64,000 nt of DNA from Phlegmacium glaucopus (GCA_015039465.1 MU130491.1:66623-130622), one strand, 5' to 3'. Shown: positions 1 through 12,290, numbered from the stretch's first letter. Notes: generated by a model not told the origin, from the letters alone. Program-made: numbers and translations.

Positions 1-781
1 CAAGCTCTTCAATTAGGTAGTCTAGCTTCCCCTTAAACAACTCTTCGTTTACACCCCGGTCCTCAACAAAGTATGCCACAAAGCGTACCAAACCATCAAG
101 CCCCCATTTCCCTCGACGTATGATTTGATCCATGTCGCCTTCTGTCCCCCAGCCTAATGTCGCCTTTAGAACTTTACTTAGCCCCGTTTCCCATAAGTCA
201 TCAGCGTCGATGTTCGGGTCATCAAAGTTCCTCGGGTCACCTCCAAAAACCGCAAGCTTGTCAAATTCTGAGGCTTCAGGGATGCTATCTGGTAAGCTTT
301 TGACCAATCTCCATAACTTGCTGATCAAATTGTCTGCAGTCGGCTCCGAAACAGGTTGTGAGATTCGAGAAGCAACTCCTCCAAGAGTTGGATTGATAGG
401 TATGATAGGACTGGCTTCTGCTGGAGGTATTTGACCCAACTTATGACTGTGGATAGGTGCTGAACTGCCGACTGTCAACGGTACTGTGGCTACTTTATGT
501 TTCAAAAAGGAGAGTATTGATCCGTTTTTCTTCATTTTGGCACCCTTATCTCGTTTAGCTCGTGCCTCGTTACAGGCTTTCGTTCCGCAATGGCGTTTTT
601 CGAGGTTGGCAAGTCCAATGGTACCACAATTTATACGGGTACTGCAGTCTGGGCAAACTGCGTATCCATCTGCATCAAGGATTGACAGGGGCTTCAAAGT
701 ATGGATTGGCAGTTCGTCAGTGAGCTAGTAGTATGTGCAGTTGCGGCTTTGACTCACCAAACTGCTGCTACTTGAGGCCAT
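1..781 (-). CDS. Partial zinc-finger-like hypothetical protein (C-terminus outside window)
   Basis: The minus strand is open from about 724 to the window edge. A short candidate first exon at 758-781 (MASSSSSL) ends at a GTGAGT donor. Early in the protein a CPDC pair is followed by a Cys and then an HCGTKAC stretch, which reads as a zinc finger (C-x2-C ... H-x4-C) and precedes a basic ARAKRDKGAKMKK segment. A Pro/Ser linker follows, then a helical region ending RRGKWGLDGLVRFVAYF. I know this layout from multicopy basidiomycete hypothetical proteins; its function is unknown. The implied first intron is either 33 nt, very short, or 66 nt if the next AG is used, so the start is uncertain. The gene runs off the left edge. 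Confidence 0.5.
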
Positions 782-1822
782 GCCTGCGATTAGATTATGT
801 GCCGTTTTGGTGCAGTTAGGTTCAGTGTGTTGCAAATTGCTTATAGATACCGGTTGTAAATAGCGTGATTACCCATAAAATATAAATATTATAGTCTCAT
901 CTACCTACACCAGACCTATGCTACTAGAGAAACCCATTCCTGAACATCTTATGCATGTATTAAGGCCTTAATAGCTTTAAATCGATGTTTTAAAGCCTAA
1001 TTCTGGTGAAGTCCTTTTTTTTTTTTCGGGGCCTCCGGCTGGACTAACTAACCAGGTACCGGTCCGGCATTTTGATCCCGGTGCCCCCTTGGTCTTATTT
1101 CTTCCTTTCCGTCTTCCATAGCCGCTCTTAACTTCCTCGCTTCCTTCACTTTCATCCACCAACGTCCTCAACAAACATCAACATAGTTGGATCATGCCAA
1201 CATCGGATGCTGGGCAGCTCAGAGACCATGCTGCTAGGTATGTGCCTTTCTATTCTACAGTACTGTCGGTACATACACTAAGTTGCTGTTTGAAGCTCGT
1301 CACACACCCGGATTTGTCATAACAACAATTACAGTCACAGCTCACAATTGGTGCGAAATTGGTGCGTATATGCTACTTACTTTTATCATGCCCTCTTTCT
1401 AATGTATGTTATATCTATTCTGAGGTGTTTTTAAGAGTCAGAAGGATTGCAATGGCAAAGGATAAGGATGAGGGTAGAGGGAATGCCAATAGGGATAAAA
1501 TATATGTATATTATCAAATTAATAATATCAATGTATATAATATATATCATATAAATAGACAGATTATCGCAGCCTGAAGCAGCCTGAAGCAGAAATATCT
1601 GCGACAACAACATATTGAGATATATTTTTAGCAGAATATCGCAGAAAAAAATCTGCATTGTTGGACAAAATCTGCGGTTGGCTGTGTTTGTCTGTTGGGC
1701 TCCGATATTCGCAGAAAATCACAGAAAATCACATGTCCGAGTTTCACTGGGATTGATGAGTCATTTGACATGTAACCATTCAAATCTTCAGTGGTTGTAT
1801 GACTCGGAATTCGAGGATGAAC
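782..1822. other. Intergenic, AT-rich, with a degenerate CGCAGA/TCTGCG array
   Basis: I see no convincing gene here. Around 1555-1735 the motif CGCAGA or its complement TCTGCG recurs in both orientations, mixed with AGCAGCCTGA repeats. The subterminal arrays of the hAT-like elements further right look similar, so this may be a decayed element end. No terminal inverted repeat could be paired with it. Confidence 0.3.
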
Positions 1823-2122
1823 TTACTTTTTTTCATGTTTTCCGTCCAGTCTGTGTCGTCGCCTACCAAGATACTGGCCATCTTCGTCCATCTTATTCTC
1901 CTTTCCAAATTAATGGTCGCACGAATTCCGCATGATCCTCCTTATACGTGAATCCTTGAACCTTGATACTCGCTATGACAGCGGGCTTCGCAAATGCATT
2001 GGTCCAGGTTATTGATCTAACCTATGAATATTTTTAAAAAAAACATGGTCCCGGATTGCCTCTAATTACTACTTCCCCTTGTTCCATAAGATCCACCAGC
2101 ACCCTTATTTGTGATATCCTAT
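1823..2122 (-). pseudogene. Relic gene copy A, paralogous to 3638-3968
   Basis: About 300 nt match a second segment at 3638-3968 in the same orientation. Shared anchors are the poly-T stretch next to a splice donor, GTGTCGTCG, TTGATACT, GTCCAGG or TTCCAGG, CGGATTGCCT and CCACCAGCACC. Read on the minus strand, both encode short related peptides, but neither gives a continuous frame. Copy A has lost the open exon that copy B keeps. The two copies flank the secreted-protein gene at 2674-3340, so the region looks locally duplicated. The family was not recognised. Confidence 0.45.
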
Positions 2123-2455
2123 TGAATGAACTTCAGGAATTCTGTAAGGAAGGTATTAGCTATAAGTTCGAACGAGTGTACGCCCAAATTGAATAGACAA
2201 TCGTAACAAGAGTGTGCTTGCTGTCATGTTCGCTTCAAGGATGTTCTCTAACTGTACATAGTCCACACATGCTAGCACATAGAACATTTGTGATATCCTA
2301 TTTAATGAACTTCGGGAATTCTGTAAGGAAGGTATTGGCTGTGAATTGTACGCCCAAATTGAATAGACAATGGTAACAAGAGTGTCCTTACTGTCAGGTT
2401 CGTTTCAGGGATGTTCTCTAACTGTATACAGTCCATCACATGCAGCACATAGAAA
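2111..2455. repeat. Tandem duplication of a ~175-bp unit
   Basis: Two head-to-tail copies lie at about 2111-2288 and 2289-2455. They share long blocks such as GGAATTCTGTAAGGAAGGTA, GTACGCCCAAATTGAATAGA and GGATGTTCTCTAACTGTA. They differ by scattered substitutions and small indels, so the duplication is not recent. The unit overlaps the upstream end of relic copy A. Confidence 0.75.
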
Positions 2456-2673
2456 ATCTTTCCGGAATTGTTCGTACATACCCTCCGATTACAAGACTTT
2501 CTTCCTGATTGATACTTTTATATTACCCAGGGTATTTGGTAGTTAGAATGCTTTAAGAACAGAGAAGCATAGTCTCTATCGCCCTAGGGCTGGTTCTTTG
2601 CCCATCCATAACTTTCAGTCATCGGTAGCAGTCTACTATCAATATCCACCCGTGTTTTATCCAACCTATCATC

Positions 2674-3340
2674 ATGCAGCGAATCTTCCTCGTGTTGACT
2701 TTGTTCATCACCACGTTCTGGAGCCTTTCATTCACCAAGGCAAGCCCTATCGCAGACAATAATCCGTCTCAAGTCCCTCTCGCCCTGGACAATATACTTC
2801 TTGGTTGGAACGGTATTAGAAGAAAAGTAGACGCGGACCGCTTCCAGAGACAACCGTACGCTAGCGCAGGTGGCGAGCTAGGTGCTGTTTTGTATATCGC
2901 CGATGTCGGTCAACTTTGAATTCCATTCCACGTAGCACTCCTATTAATGACAATCTTTTCGACAGGGTACCGATCTAGCTCGCTTCTTTGCAAGAGGAGA
3001 AGGAGCTGGATACGTCTGCCAAGTCTTCACTGTCGCAAGGCCATGGTCTCAAATAACCAAATACTGGGTCTCTCAGCAGAATATCACTGATTACCGTAAT
3101 AACATGCAGAACCTCTACCCGGGCTCTGTGCTGTTCGCATCGCACACAGCTGCAGGCCTAGGCCCAAATGATGATCGCTCCCCATGGCAAATGGGTATCC
3201 GACCGGCCGGCATACAGTTTCTTGGCATTACAGCCAGATGCTACCCTGCGAGTGATGTGATTGTTGCACCCCACCAGAAGATAGATTACGCTACCCGGTA
3301 CGATTGGGGTATCAACGGAACGCCAGAGAGGGGTCCCTGA
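2674..3340 (+). CDS. Small secreted protein, possible ADP-ribosyltransferase-like fold
   Basis: Two exons (about 2674-2904 and 2966-3340) give a 201-residue protein. The 61-nt intron uses a weak GTCGGT donor and a GACAG acceptor, chosen because only this join keeps the frame. The N-terminus is a classical signal peptide: MQRI, then a hydrophobic run of about 18 residues ending near TKASP. The mature protein is compact and aromatic-rich, with few cysteines. A central GGELGAVLYIADGTDLARFF segment resembles the ELG-x-G-x-Y-x-x-D ... A-x-x-FA pattern of fungal proteins with an ADP-ribosyltransferase-like fold. I could not place catalytic Arg or Glu residues, so activity is unproven. The gene sits between two relic gene copies. 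An unknown effector-like secreted protein is the safe reading. Confidence 0.6.
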
Positions 3341-3461
3341 ATAGTGGCTCAGCATACGTTAGCACATGGGAAGGGTCTTCGTGCTTAAGAAGGAATAAAC
3401 AAAGTTCGCGAATCCGTTGTATTACCATCATTTCAATGTAAATACGAAATTACTCGCCTTT

Positions 3462-3990
3462 CTATCGATGTTCAATCGTTCCATACATCCCAACTAATCG
3501 TTTATCTCCAGCAATGGGTGCGGGCGAACACGCCCTACGTGAGGCGAATATTTCACAGAGGGAACATAAGCGATCGTGTAAGGGGACGGTCCTGGAAAAC
3601 CATGACTTTATAATATTGGAACTTGAAGATATACATACTTACTTTTTTTTCTCGTCATCCATCCAGCTTGTGTCGTCGGCTACCAAAGAAACGGACGGTC
3701 GTTGTCCGTCTCTCACTACCAAGAATCCGTCTTGCATGATCCCTAGCCCCCGAACTTGATACTTGTGTTCAAGCTCTGTAACAGCGGCCTTCGTAAATAC
3801 ATTGTTCCAGGTGGAAGTTTTGTTGTTTAACCTCACTAATCATGACTATTTTGAAAAAAAACATGGAAAAACTTACCCCAGCACTCAACAATTCGGTCAC
3901 GGATTGCCTGTAATTGCTACTTCCCCTTATTCTGTAACATCCACCAGCACCTGCATTTGTGATGTCCTACGGTTTTCTCGAGAATTTTGA
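3462..3990 (-). pseudogene. Relic gene copy B, hypothetical protein fragment
   Basis: On the minus strand an open exon at 3639-3836 contains TWNNVFTKAAVTELEHKYQV and ends at a perfect GTAAGTATG donor. A candidate next exon (about 3598-3462) begins after TTTCCAG and stays in frame through a C-x2-C (CSLC) to a stop at 3462. Upstream exon candidates contain in-frame stops (for example TGA after ITGNP), so the 5' part is broken. It matches copy A at 1823-2122. I do not recognise the family. A transcribed short form cannot be excluded. Confidence 0.4.
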
Positions 3991-4313
3991 GAGAGAGGAG
4001 TAGTGGTATGTTAACGTAGGGGTATAACACCCAGCTCAGCGCCAAAGAGGAATGGGGAATTTGAGATCAATTGATCACGTGACGAATATGATTAACAGCC
4101 GGGCGGCTTTGGTCCTGGCATCAGAGCCCGGCGTCCGGCATCCGGCAAAAGCGGCACATCATTATACACTTTCAAGTCGTCTAAACATTCTTCTCCTTCC
4201 CCGCTAAACACCGTGATAATATTAATACAGTATTTGTATGTGAGGGACTGGTGGTCGATGGGTTAGCTGTGCTGAGAGCATTCCGACGACGATCAGAGAA
4301 GATTAGGCCTGGT

Positions 4314-5882
4314 TTATCTATTCAATTTACGCAATATTTGGTTTTGAACGACGAGTAAAAGAGCATAGAGAGTTTCTATACGCTAAAAATCCGTTCGGAA
4401 AGGCGACATATTAATTCTTTTTTTATGATCCAAAAGCAATTTGTTACTCACTGGGATTTCAACTCCAACAGATTTCGCCATTCTCACAACCTCTCCAATA
4501 ATGACTTCTACTTCAATTGGTTGACCCTTTTGAGCATCGAGCATCATGCTAGGTATATGCATGCTTTTAGGTTTTGCGTGAATGGCTCGAGTGGATTCGA
4601 GCACATTCGTTGCATCTGGAAACCCGAGGGCGCGGCCTAGTATAATCTGTAATAAGCATTTAGTAGGTCGAAGGTGGGTTATTACACACCTAAAGTGATA
4701 AGTTCTTGAATCGTGGATTTTATAGCGGGAATAGTGTAGTTCTCAATGAGGTCGGCCGTGACTGGAGAGACGTATGGTTCGTAAGAGTGCGACGCGTCTT
4801 CAGGAGGCGTGCGGAATATCGCTGGAAGAGTGGAACTGAGACCATCCAAGTACAAATAAATGAGTCCAACATAAGTTTGTTTCCAATCCACAGAATGCAG
4901 CGAAAAAAAAAATACTAACTTAGTGAGCGTGGCGAAAGAAGCAAAAACAACGTTCCAAATATTCTTCGCGAACTTCATGCGTTGAATTTCGGGTACTATG
5001 GTAAGTGTTGTGCCTCCAGCTTCAAGGATACCGCCAAAATCTTGCAATAACGCTGATTCCTCAGGTGTATTCACCTCCGTCGTACGATCCATATGTCGGT
5101 ATACCCCAAGCGTCACTCGGTCCTACGTTTCAATTGAGTTATACGTGTCTAGCAATATAATCAGGTGAAACAGATAGTTTACTTACGAAATCATTGTGTT
5201 GAACAACATTGGGTGCCAGCAAGTTCGTTCCGATCCAAACCGCAGTCGTGAGGATTTTGGGGTGATCTATACCACTTGTTTTCAAGGCGTTGTAAAGATC
5301 TACTTCAACATTAAGACCATTCTGCATCAACACGTAGGTGGGCTGAGGAAATCTCCCCACGTATGCCGGTGAAATTAGTGGTTGAAGGATCTGACATGTT
5401 CTAAAAAGCTCAGGGATAGCTTTCGTAGTAACCAGAACATAGGAATACTGCCTATCAGCTGCCTCAGCGACTGATTTACATACTGAAAGGAGATAGTTAA
5501 TTATCCACTGGAAATTGGTCACACTCCAAAAAACTCACGTCGATCTGGTTTCCATGCTTTGATCTCCCCATATTTGGCACTTTGGAAATGGATGCCCTCC
5601 CCTTTAGATCAACCGAGTAAAATTTGAACAATGAAAATCAAGAACTTGATAATATATCCCACGGGGACCAACACGCACTGTTCACAAGGTCGTAGTTACT
5701 TCGAGCAACAGATGTAACACGAGCTAGGCCACTGCGTTTCAAGATAAGAGAATCTGTGAACTTGCCCTATGAAATCGAACGGGGGTGCCAAGTTGTTAGC
5801 GAAGCTGAAACTCACATACGGCACCCACTGCACCAAATCCGACAAGGAGAACGTCTCTGAGCGGACCGACGGAAGGAGACAT
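4314..5882 (-). CDS. 2-dehydropantoate 2-reductase (ketopantoate reductase), ApbA/PanE family
   Basis: Eight exons on the minus strand give about 370 residues, the usual length. This family reduces ketopantoate to pantoate with NADPH in the pantothenate/CoA pathway, although fungal paralogues may use other 2-oxoacids. The start MSPSVGPLRDVLLVGFGAVGA gives the Rossmann glycine motif GFGAVG within the first 20 residues. Further on come VLVTTKA (end of the cofactor domain), VLMQNGLNVE (the conserved QNG turn) and MKFAKNIWNVVFAS (the K-x3-N substrate-binding helix start). After that comes the helical C-domain with MLDAQKGQPIEVE, where the family's conserved Asp and polar residues sit. All introns are 45-70 nt with clean GT-AG ends. 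Nothing looks broken. Confidence 0.88.
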
Positions 5883-5884
5883 GT

Positions 5885-6607
5885 TTGAGTTGGGCAGGAA
5901 TACAATCACGAGACTCAACTGAACAAATATGTGACTCGTCACGCATCACATCTTTAAACTCTGGCGCCTTGGCCTGTGAAAATTACAAAGCGATTCAACA
6001 CATCTCTCTCAATCCCCGGGAAAATGACTTCTATGCACCATACAACAAACTTCTTGGGACCCTTTTCCCTGCAGACTCTCCTTACACAGTCGCTCCTCAA
6101 TCATACTCTGACCTGGATGTAGAAACGAGAGAATGAACAAGAATCAAAACTGTATTTCCGATACGACGTTCTTTATGTACTACAAGTTTTCTGCAGTAAA
6201 ATACAACTACGGATTTTTGGTATCTGCAAAAGGATAGGAAAGATTTCGGGAAGTGATATACTGACAGTTAATAAACTCGAGAACGATCTGCGCCAAGTGC
6301 GCCATGTGGACTCTATGAAGCCCCGGAGGGCCTTGGACCGTATTGTCCTCGGCTCCTCTTCTGACCTCGGAACCGTTGCGTCGGTTCCAGCACTTCCAAC
6401 ACTGGACTCACGCGACCCGGTGGATTTCATTATCGAGTTTGAGGTGCTTCTAGAGCATAAACCAGTCCTGTTCGTGGAGATCAAAGAGCCACGGAAAATT
6501 GCTCTTAAATCTGCCCGTGAGGAGGCGGATAAGCAGATGTAAAAAATATGTGTCATTAGCCGGGACAAGCTACAAGCGACCGATTTCGTCCACGTCCACA
6601 AGGCCAA
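5885..6607 (+). pseudogene. Relic of a basidiomycete hypothetical-protein family
   Basis: Two blocks on the plus strand belong to one family of agaricomycete hypothetical proteins that I recognise only by pattern: ENDFYAPYNKLLGTLFPADS near 6040, and FIIEFEVLLEHKPVLFVEIK near 6430 followed by AREEADKQM. The stretch between them is out of frame and the reading stops right after KQM. This family has an acidic IEFEV ... VEIK core that recalls nuclease-like folds, but that is only a guess. The divergent ketopantoate reductase start lies next to it. Confidence 0.5.
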
Positions 6608-7069
6608 GGAGGGGACGGACGAATTGATCTAAATACTACAGTAACTATTTCTTCGTCGAAAAGACAATAGTACCATAACTCTCTACATCTCGTACGTTGC
6701 ACCTGACGACGTGACCATCAGTATTCTCACCTAATTGACGCCGGCCCACCTTCTACTGTACGCATCTAAAAATCCTTTACTCCCGCCGGCTTCTTGAAGT
6801 TCTTGGTGTATCTCATAGCTCAAGGTCAACCTCAAGCCTCAGATCTCAAATATAGCCTGACTTAAATCTCTCCTTGCTGTAAATAATAAATATTGTTTGT
6901 AAAATATAACTTGAACACAACTTGAACAATGTATGCAAAGTTTTGTTCAAAAGGTCTTGATCTAGTCACATAATTGTTAGTCTCTCCTAGCCAGACTTCG
7001 ATATATGTGATGTGTCCTACGGATCACGATATATGAAGTCTGTTTTGTACCGCGCCTCCGAGAAAGTTG
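6608..7069. other. Intergenic, no gene seen
   Basis: Mixed-composition sequence without a supported reading frame. It may include the decayed 3' end of the relic on its left. Confidence 0.4.
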
Positions 7070-8384
7070 TTATGTAATCTTCGGACTTTCAAAATATGGT
7101 CGCAGGCGGTTTTCTCGAGGACATCTGGGATTTGGAAATTTCGGCAATTCGTCGATTCGGCGAATCACCGAATTTCCTAAAGTAGTAACACCCTCCAAAT
7201 AAACACAAACCTATGTTTCCACCTCTGTGCCATCCGTTGGGCTGTCCTCGTTGCGGCAACAAATTACCCAGGTTGTGCAGTGCGGGTCCGCAAGGGGTGT
7301 CGTGGGTCTGGACAAGGCCATGTGGTGAGCCGGTGAGGCGGAGTTTACTATCACCAGTCCAGTGTTTGTAAACTTTTACAAATCAAGTCAGATATTTACC
7401 AATTCTGCACCATTTTTCTTTAAACCTTTACTAGCAGAAAGCATAGCATTTAATATACACAGCTATGGTTTTTTATTTCGAAAGGTTGATGTTGAGGGGG
7501 AAGAATCGGGGTAGAAAATGTTTGGACTAGTTGTCACGGGAGGGTCACACTTAATCTCATGAAAGTTGAGACGGATTCTGATGGATTTTCAGACTCCGAG
7601 TGAATTCCAGTTGCCTCTAAGCATAGGCGCGTTTCGGAGTTTGAATTTCGTTGACCATTTAGTCACGCCAATTCATTTCACATCTTTCCTCAGAGCTCTG
7701 GGCCTTTTAAAGTTGTTCAACACATCACAATTTATTTAATTTGTTCAAGGAAAAAAGAATGGAGAAAGATGGTCAAGTCAGATTTCACTCTTTTTGGTGA
7801 TTTCATTACTATATTCTGTCCCTCACATCTAATGTAAACATGTAAAAAACTCATAATACTGTGGGTATTGTTTTTATTCACAATATTCCAAAAAATTAGA
7901 TTTAATGATTTAGTGGTTGTGGAGATATAAAGCAAAAGTGTTGATTTTCAAACACTAGACACATGATAGTACCAAAACAAATTCATGAACTGCCAAACTG
8001 CCAAAATTTCCAGATCCCAGATTTTTTGGTTTTCTCAACGAGGAAGAGATTGTTGGATAAAATTTAGAGAACAAGACTTTTAAGAGGTCACAATAATCAT
8101 TGTTGTAAAAATTTAGGGGCTTATGAGCTGATGTGGAAGAGTTAGGCAAATGGGTGAGCAGTTCGAGGCAATCTTGAGGCAATCTCAATGATTATGTAAG
8201 GTACTTTCTCTCGTCTGACCCACAGGAACGAAATCGACAACGAGAACTCCGCCGCTCAGGACGAAATTTTCACCCGATATTCTTTAAACTAATTCCATAT
8301 CCCTTGCATATAAAACGTCGCAAAATATCCACCCCGTCGCGTCCACTCGACGCGACGATAATTGAAGCTCCGAAGATTACATAA
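7070..8384. mobile_element. Candidate non-autonomous TIR element (1.3 kb)
   Basis: A 16-bp perfect inverted repeat, TTATGTAATCTTCGGA, occurs at 7070-7085 and, inverted, at 8369-8384. The similarity extends inward with gaps to about 25 bp (TTCAA then AT-rich). Flanking octamers are alike but not identical (GAAAGTTG and GAAGTTTC), so a target duplication is only suggested. No transposase-like frame is inside. A GC-rich hairpin (CGTCGCGTC and its complement around CACTC) lies near the right end at 8334-8356. Confidence 0.45.
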
Positions 8385-9009
8385 GAAGTTTCTGACACGG
8401 TTTTAGGGGCGCGGTAAAAACAGGACTACATAATTGTCACACGATGGCTTACAACTTGATAATAGAACCACCTGCAACTCTCGTCTATAACTCTGGGTCC
8501 CCTTATTCGGGGAAAGCGGCGGATCTTCAACAAGCCAACGGGCCGCGGTGGTCATTACTGCAATGCACCATATTACCTCTGAGAGTCGAGACTGGGCAAT
8601 TTCTACCACGGTTCTGCGATATTTCTTATACAAAAATTAGGCCAAGACGTACGTACGTTCCAGAGTCGCATAAGCAACGGCCACCGAGACTTGCTGTAAG
8701 TATACGAAGCTTCTCCGACTTGCTTTGACACTGATGAGTTATGAAATCACGAGATTGCTTGCATACTTTTCACATACAAGGTTTAGGTGGCTCCCTTAGA
8801 AAGGACTTTTCGAATTCCTTATGTTACGTGGAGCATATGTCCCCGTTATCCCATGACCTCTCTATATCTCATGTCCCGGGTAAACGCATCATCCAAAGAA
8901 ATCGTGGCTTGTATTGGGATACTTAAGAATCCAATAAATCGATTCTCTTGATTACCATCGGCGCGTGCCTGTCTTCCTTGCTTCTTGTCCTCAGTAGTAG
9001 CATTCAACG
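8385..9009. other. Upstream region of the sugar transporter
   Basis: No gene is supported. The last 70 nt before 9010 are CT-rich, as in many fungal promoters and 5' UTRs. Tandem ACGT units (ACGTACGTACGT-like) sit near 8649. An unrecognised first exon of the transporter could lie here. Confidence 0.3.
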
Positions 9010-11440
9010 ATGGTAGTGAGTTCTTTCCCACTCCTATATGGGTTTTTGCTGACCACTACGACGTCGCAAGTACACAACCTATAATGCGAGGATTGCCTCC
9101 AATCCTGTAGGTGCAATACAGTCACTACTAGCTGGCCATATAAATTAAGGTGCCTCAATAGTATGTTGTTGGGTCCTTTGCATGTATTGGTGGAGGTCTG
9201 TTCGGCCTCGACATCTCCTCGATGTCTGGTGTCTTGAACGTGAGTAATTACACTCTATCTCAGGATAAGCAACCTAAAAACCATCGCTACGACAGAACGA
9301 GTCCTACTTGAAACAATTCAACTTCGTGAGTCCAACACCCCTCCCCCATTACAGCCAGCTAATGTACTTTTTCTATCATCAGCCCAACCCCTCTGCGCAA
9401 GGAGCTATCGTGGCCGCTATGCCAGCAGGATCTTTAATCGGAGCCCTTGCAGCAACTCAACTGGCAGATCGTATTGGCAGAAAGAGGACAGTTATCATAG
9501 CTGGTTTTATCTGGGTAATCGGATCCATTCTCCAATGTGCATCCGTGGTGCGCCTTTCCGCCTAGTTCGTCATCCGGATCTTTACAAACCTCATGTTTTC
9601 CAATATTTCAGAACCGTGGTATGCTCGTAGTGGGCCGTATTATCTCAGGCATATCTGTTGGTCTTGCCAGTGCTGTCGTCCCCATTTACCAATCAGAAAT
9701 TACCGCGCCTGCGATCCGAGGTCGTATGGTTTCTCTGCAACAATGGTCTATCACATGGGGTATCCTTATCCAGTACTTCATTCAATTCGGTTGTTCATAT
9801 ATTAACGGCGTTGCTTCATTCCGAATTCCTTGGGGTCTCCAAATGATACCCGCTATCATCCTCAGTCTCGGAATGACGGTCTTCCCCGAAAGTCCACGTT
9901 TCCTTTTCGATCATGGATAGTGAGTCTAATGTATTCTTACATTTTTCCGATAGTTTTACCTTCGTTTGGTTTTTAGTGAGGATGAGGCGCTTCAAGTATT
10001 AGCTGACCTACATGGAGAAGGAGATAAATCAAACGACCTCGTAGTCCTTGAATTTGAAGAAATAAAACAACAGGTGACATTTAACTAACAACTTCGTTCA
10101 ATGAAAGGACTAAACCGTTTCGTCCCGATCTTTGTAGGTCTACTTCGAGCGCAACGAAGGAGCAAAATCGTATGCGGACTTATTGAAGCCAGGAAATCCT
10201 CGTCGCGTCATGCTCGGAATGTGCTTGCAAATGTGGTCCCAACTTTGTGGTATGAACATCATGATGTACGCCTCCCTTCCTTTGGAGTAGTGGTATGTAA
10301 TTTAACTTTTTTTGGATCGTAGGTACTACATTGTCTACGTCTTCGAAGGCGCAGGTCTTACAGGACGTCGTAGTAACCTCATTGCCGACGTAAGTTCCCA
10401 TCAACCTACAGCTTACCTTAACCTTTTCCTCCTAACATTTCTCTCCACCCAAACAGTCAGTACAATACGTGCTCAATGTCGCTTTCACTGGTACATCAGT
10501 ATCTTTCCTTCGATCTCCTCTCACTACTCACCGTTCATTCTCTAGTTCCTGCTATTATCTACATCGACAAATGGGGTCGCAGACCTATGCTTCTGGTCGG
10601 TACTCTACTGATGGGTTTCTGGATGTTCCTTGTCGGAGGTATTCAAGCACGATTCGGAGAATGGTCTAACGCTAGTGGATCAAATGTTTGGGTCATTGCA
10701 GACAACCAGGCTGCGACGAAGGCCGTAATCGTATGCTCTTATCTCTTCGTTTGTAGGTAAGTGGGAGAGTTTTGATAACTATCTACTTTTAATCGCATGC
10801 TGATGAATCATTGCTTCGTTTAGTTTTGCCATCACGATGGGTCCCGTGTCCTGGACGTACCCCGCTGAGCTGGTGTGTACTAATCCTTTTCATTGATGAG
10901 TATTGAGCTCTGAACACCCCGTTTACATTCAGTACTCTCTGAAAGTCCGTGGAAAAGCCGTGTCACTCGCTACCGTAAGTCCATAACACTTTCTTTCCCA
11001 ATCACTTACGTCATAATCATTATCGTCGCCGCGTTGTTTCCATCAGGCATCCAACTGGGCATTTAACACTGCTCTCGCATTCGCCGTTCCACCGGGTCTC
11101 AATACCATCGCCTGGAAAACCTACTTTATCTTCGGCACATTCAACTTTGCCGCCTTCCTCCAAGTCTTTTTCATGTTTCCCGAAACAGTGGGACGTTCAT
11201 TGGAAGAAGTCGAAGAAATCTTTAACCAAGGTCACACGTTCACCGCATGGAAGATTGGCAAAGACGTTGGGAAGAAGACGTTGGAAGAAGTTGTTCAGAA
11301 ATCGGAAGATTTAAAGGTCACCTTTTTTTTTTTTTGCCTTGTGGTGAGAATTGGAAGACCCCATGTGCTAACCGGTTTAATAGATAAGAAAGGGTGCTGA
11401 ATCTCCTGATGATGAGAAAGCAAGCGATCATCCAGCATAA
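9010..11440 (+). CDS. MFS sugar (hexose-type) transporter
   Basis: About eleven exons encode a 12-helix sugar porter of the plasma membrane. Reliable coding starts at 9162 with SFACIGGGLFGLDISSMSGV (helix 1, usual GYD replaced by GLD). Next come the loop DRIGRKR after helix 2, GRIISGISVGLASAVVPIYQ with the family's E/R-rich loop (SEITAPAIRGR), and the QQWSITWGI helix. The PESPR motif closes the first half. The second half has WSQLCGMNIMMYYIVYVFEG, then YIDKWGRRP and FPETVGRSLEEVEEIF (PETKG-type signature). The cytosolic tail ends DHPA. Substrate is inferred as hexose from family resemblance. The first exon is uncertain: ATG at 9010 reads only MV before a GTGAGT donor. Introns are 47-75 nt. 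The next gene is on the other strand, so no cluster is evident. Confidence 0.85.
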
Positions 11441-12204
11441 ACTACCCTGGTTAGGTTAACGCTGGAACGGCTTTTTGGGTTTGTGAAACTCACGCTATGT
11501 AACCTTGGATGAGACTTCATAGTTGTCTTTCCCTATCTGTATACTATCTCTTATCTCCAACTCTTTTTCATCACACTTATGTTATTTTTGTCATCAATCA
11601 CCTAGTTATTTAGTATGTACTCAATCAGCGCGCCAAAATAAGATGCTTTAACAACAATTTTAACAGAGCTACATGCACATTCCGCGTTAGTTGCGCATGA
11701 GAAATAAAGGTGAGTTATGCTTTTGACACTCTTAACTCTCTCTGTTTATAAGTGAACTTGACACTTTGATTTTTGAGTTCACGTTTGACTCTGGATTCAT
11801 CGTCATCGTGACATGAGAAAGTGAAGTAAGCTATCTTTAGTATCGCCCACTCCATTACCATTGCATTGCCCCATGCCCATAATCGGTTAAGATTTTTAAC
11901 ACCCTTCACCCTTACTAACTCCAGGCAAGCCTGCTGATCGAATCACATTGCTGCGGATATTGATGAAACATGAAGCTTGAAGAACAACTACGGTGATGGC
12001 CCGACCTCGGTATTTGTAGTAGTATGCAGCTACGCTGCTCGATATCCTCAGTATGGGTGCTAGCTAATCTTGAAAAATACTATCATACCCTGGTCCTTTA
12101 ATACTAATAGCTATATAATTATTGTGCCGCTTACCGCCCGTATGTTATATTTATATTTTTGGTTACATTTATCATCTGTGCCAATTTGACTAAAGGATTT
12201 CCTA
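11441..12204. other. 3' flank of the sugar transporter, no gene seen
   Basis: AT-rich intergenic sequence without a supported frame. The transporter's 3' UTR probably occupies the first 150-200 nt. Confidence 0.4.
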
Positions 12205-12290
12205 GGCCTGCACACCGTAACCGTAGCTACGGTATACGGGTATTACGGTACGGTTACGGTATCCGTACCGTGAAGGGTTTGAGATGTCCA
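12205..12290. repeat. Palindromic ACGGTA/TACCGT array
   Basis: Between 12211 and 12271 the hexamer ACGGTA and its complement TACCGT recur about eight times in both orientations, giving a quasi-palindrome. It is CpG-rich inside CpG-poor surroundings. The style matches subterminal arrays of the hAT-like elements described elsewhere in the window. No second end was found, so this is probably a fragment. Confidence 0.5.

Noticed and set aside
1359..1935. Possible small genes at 1359-1935
   Set aside because: AT-rich, no splice structure or motif, and overlap with repeat arrays.
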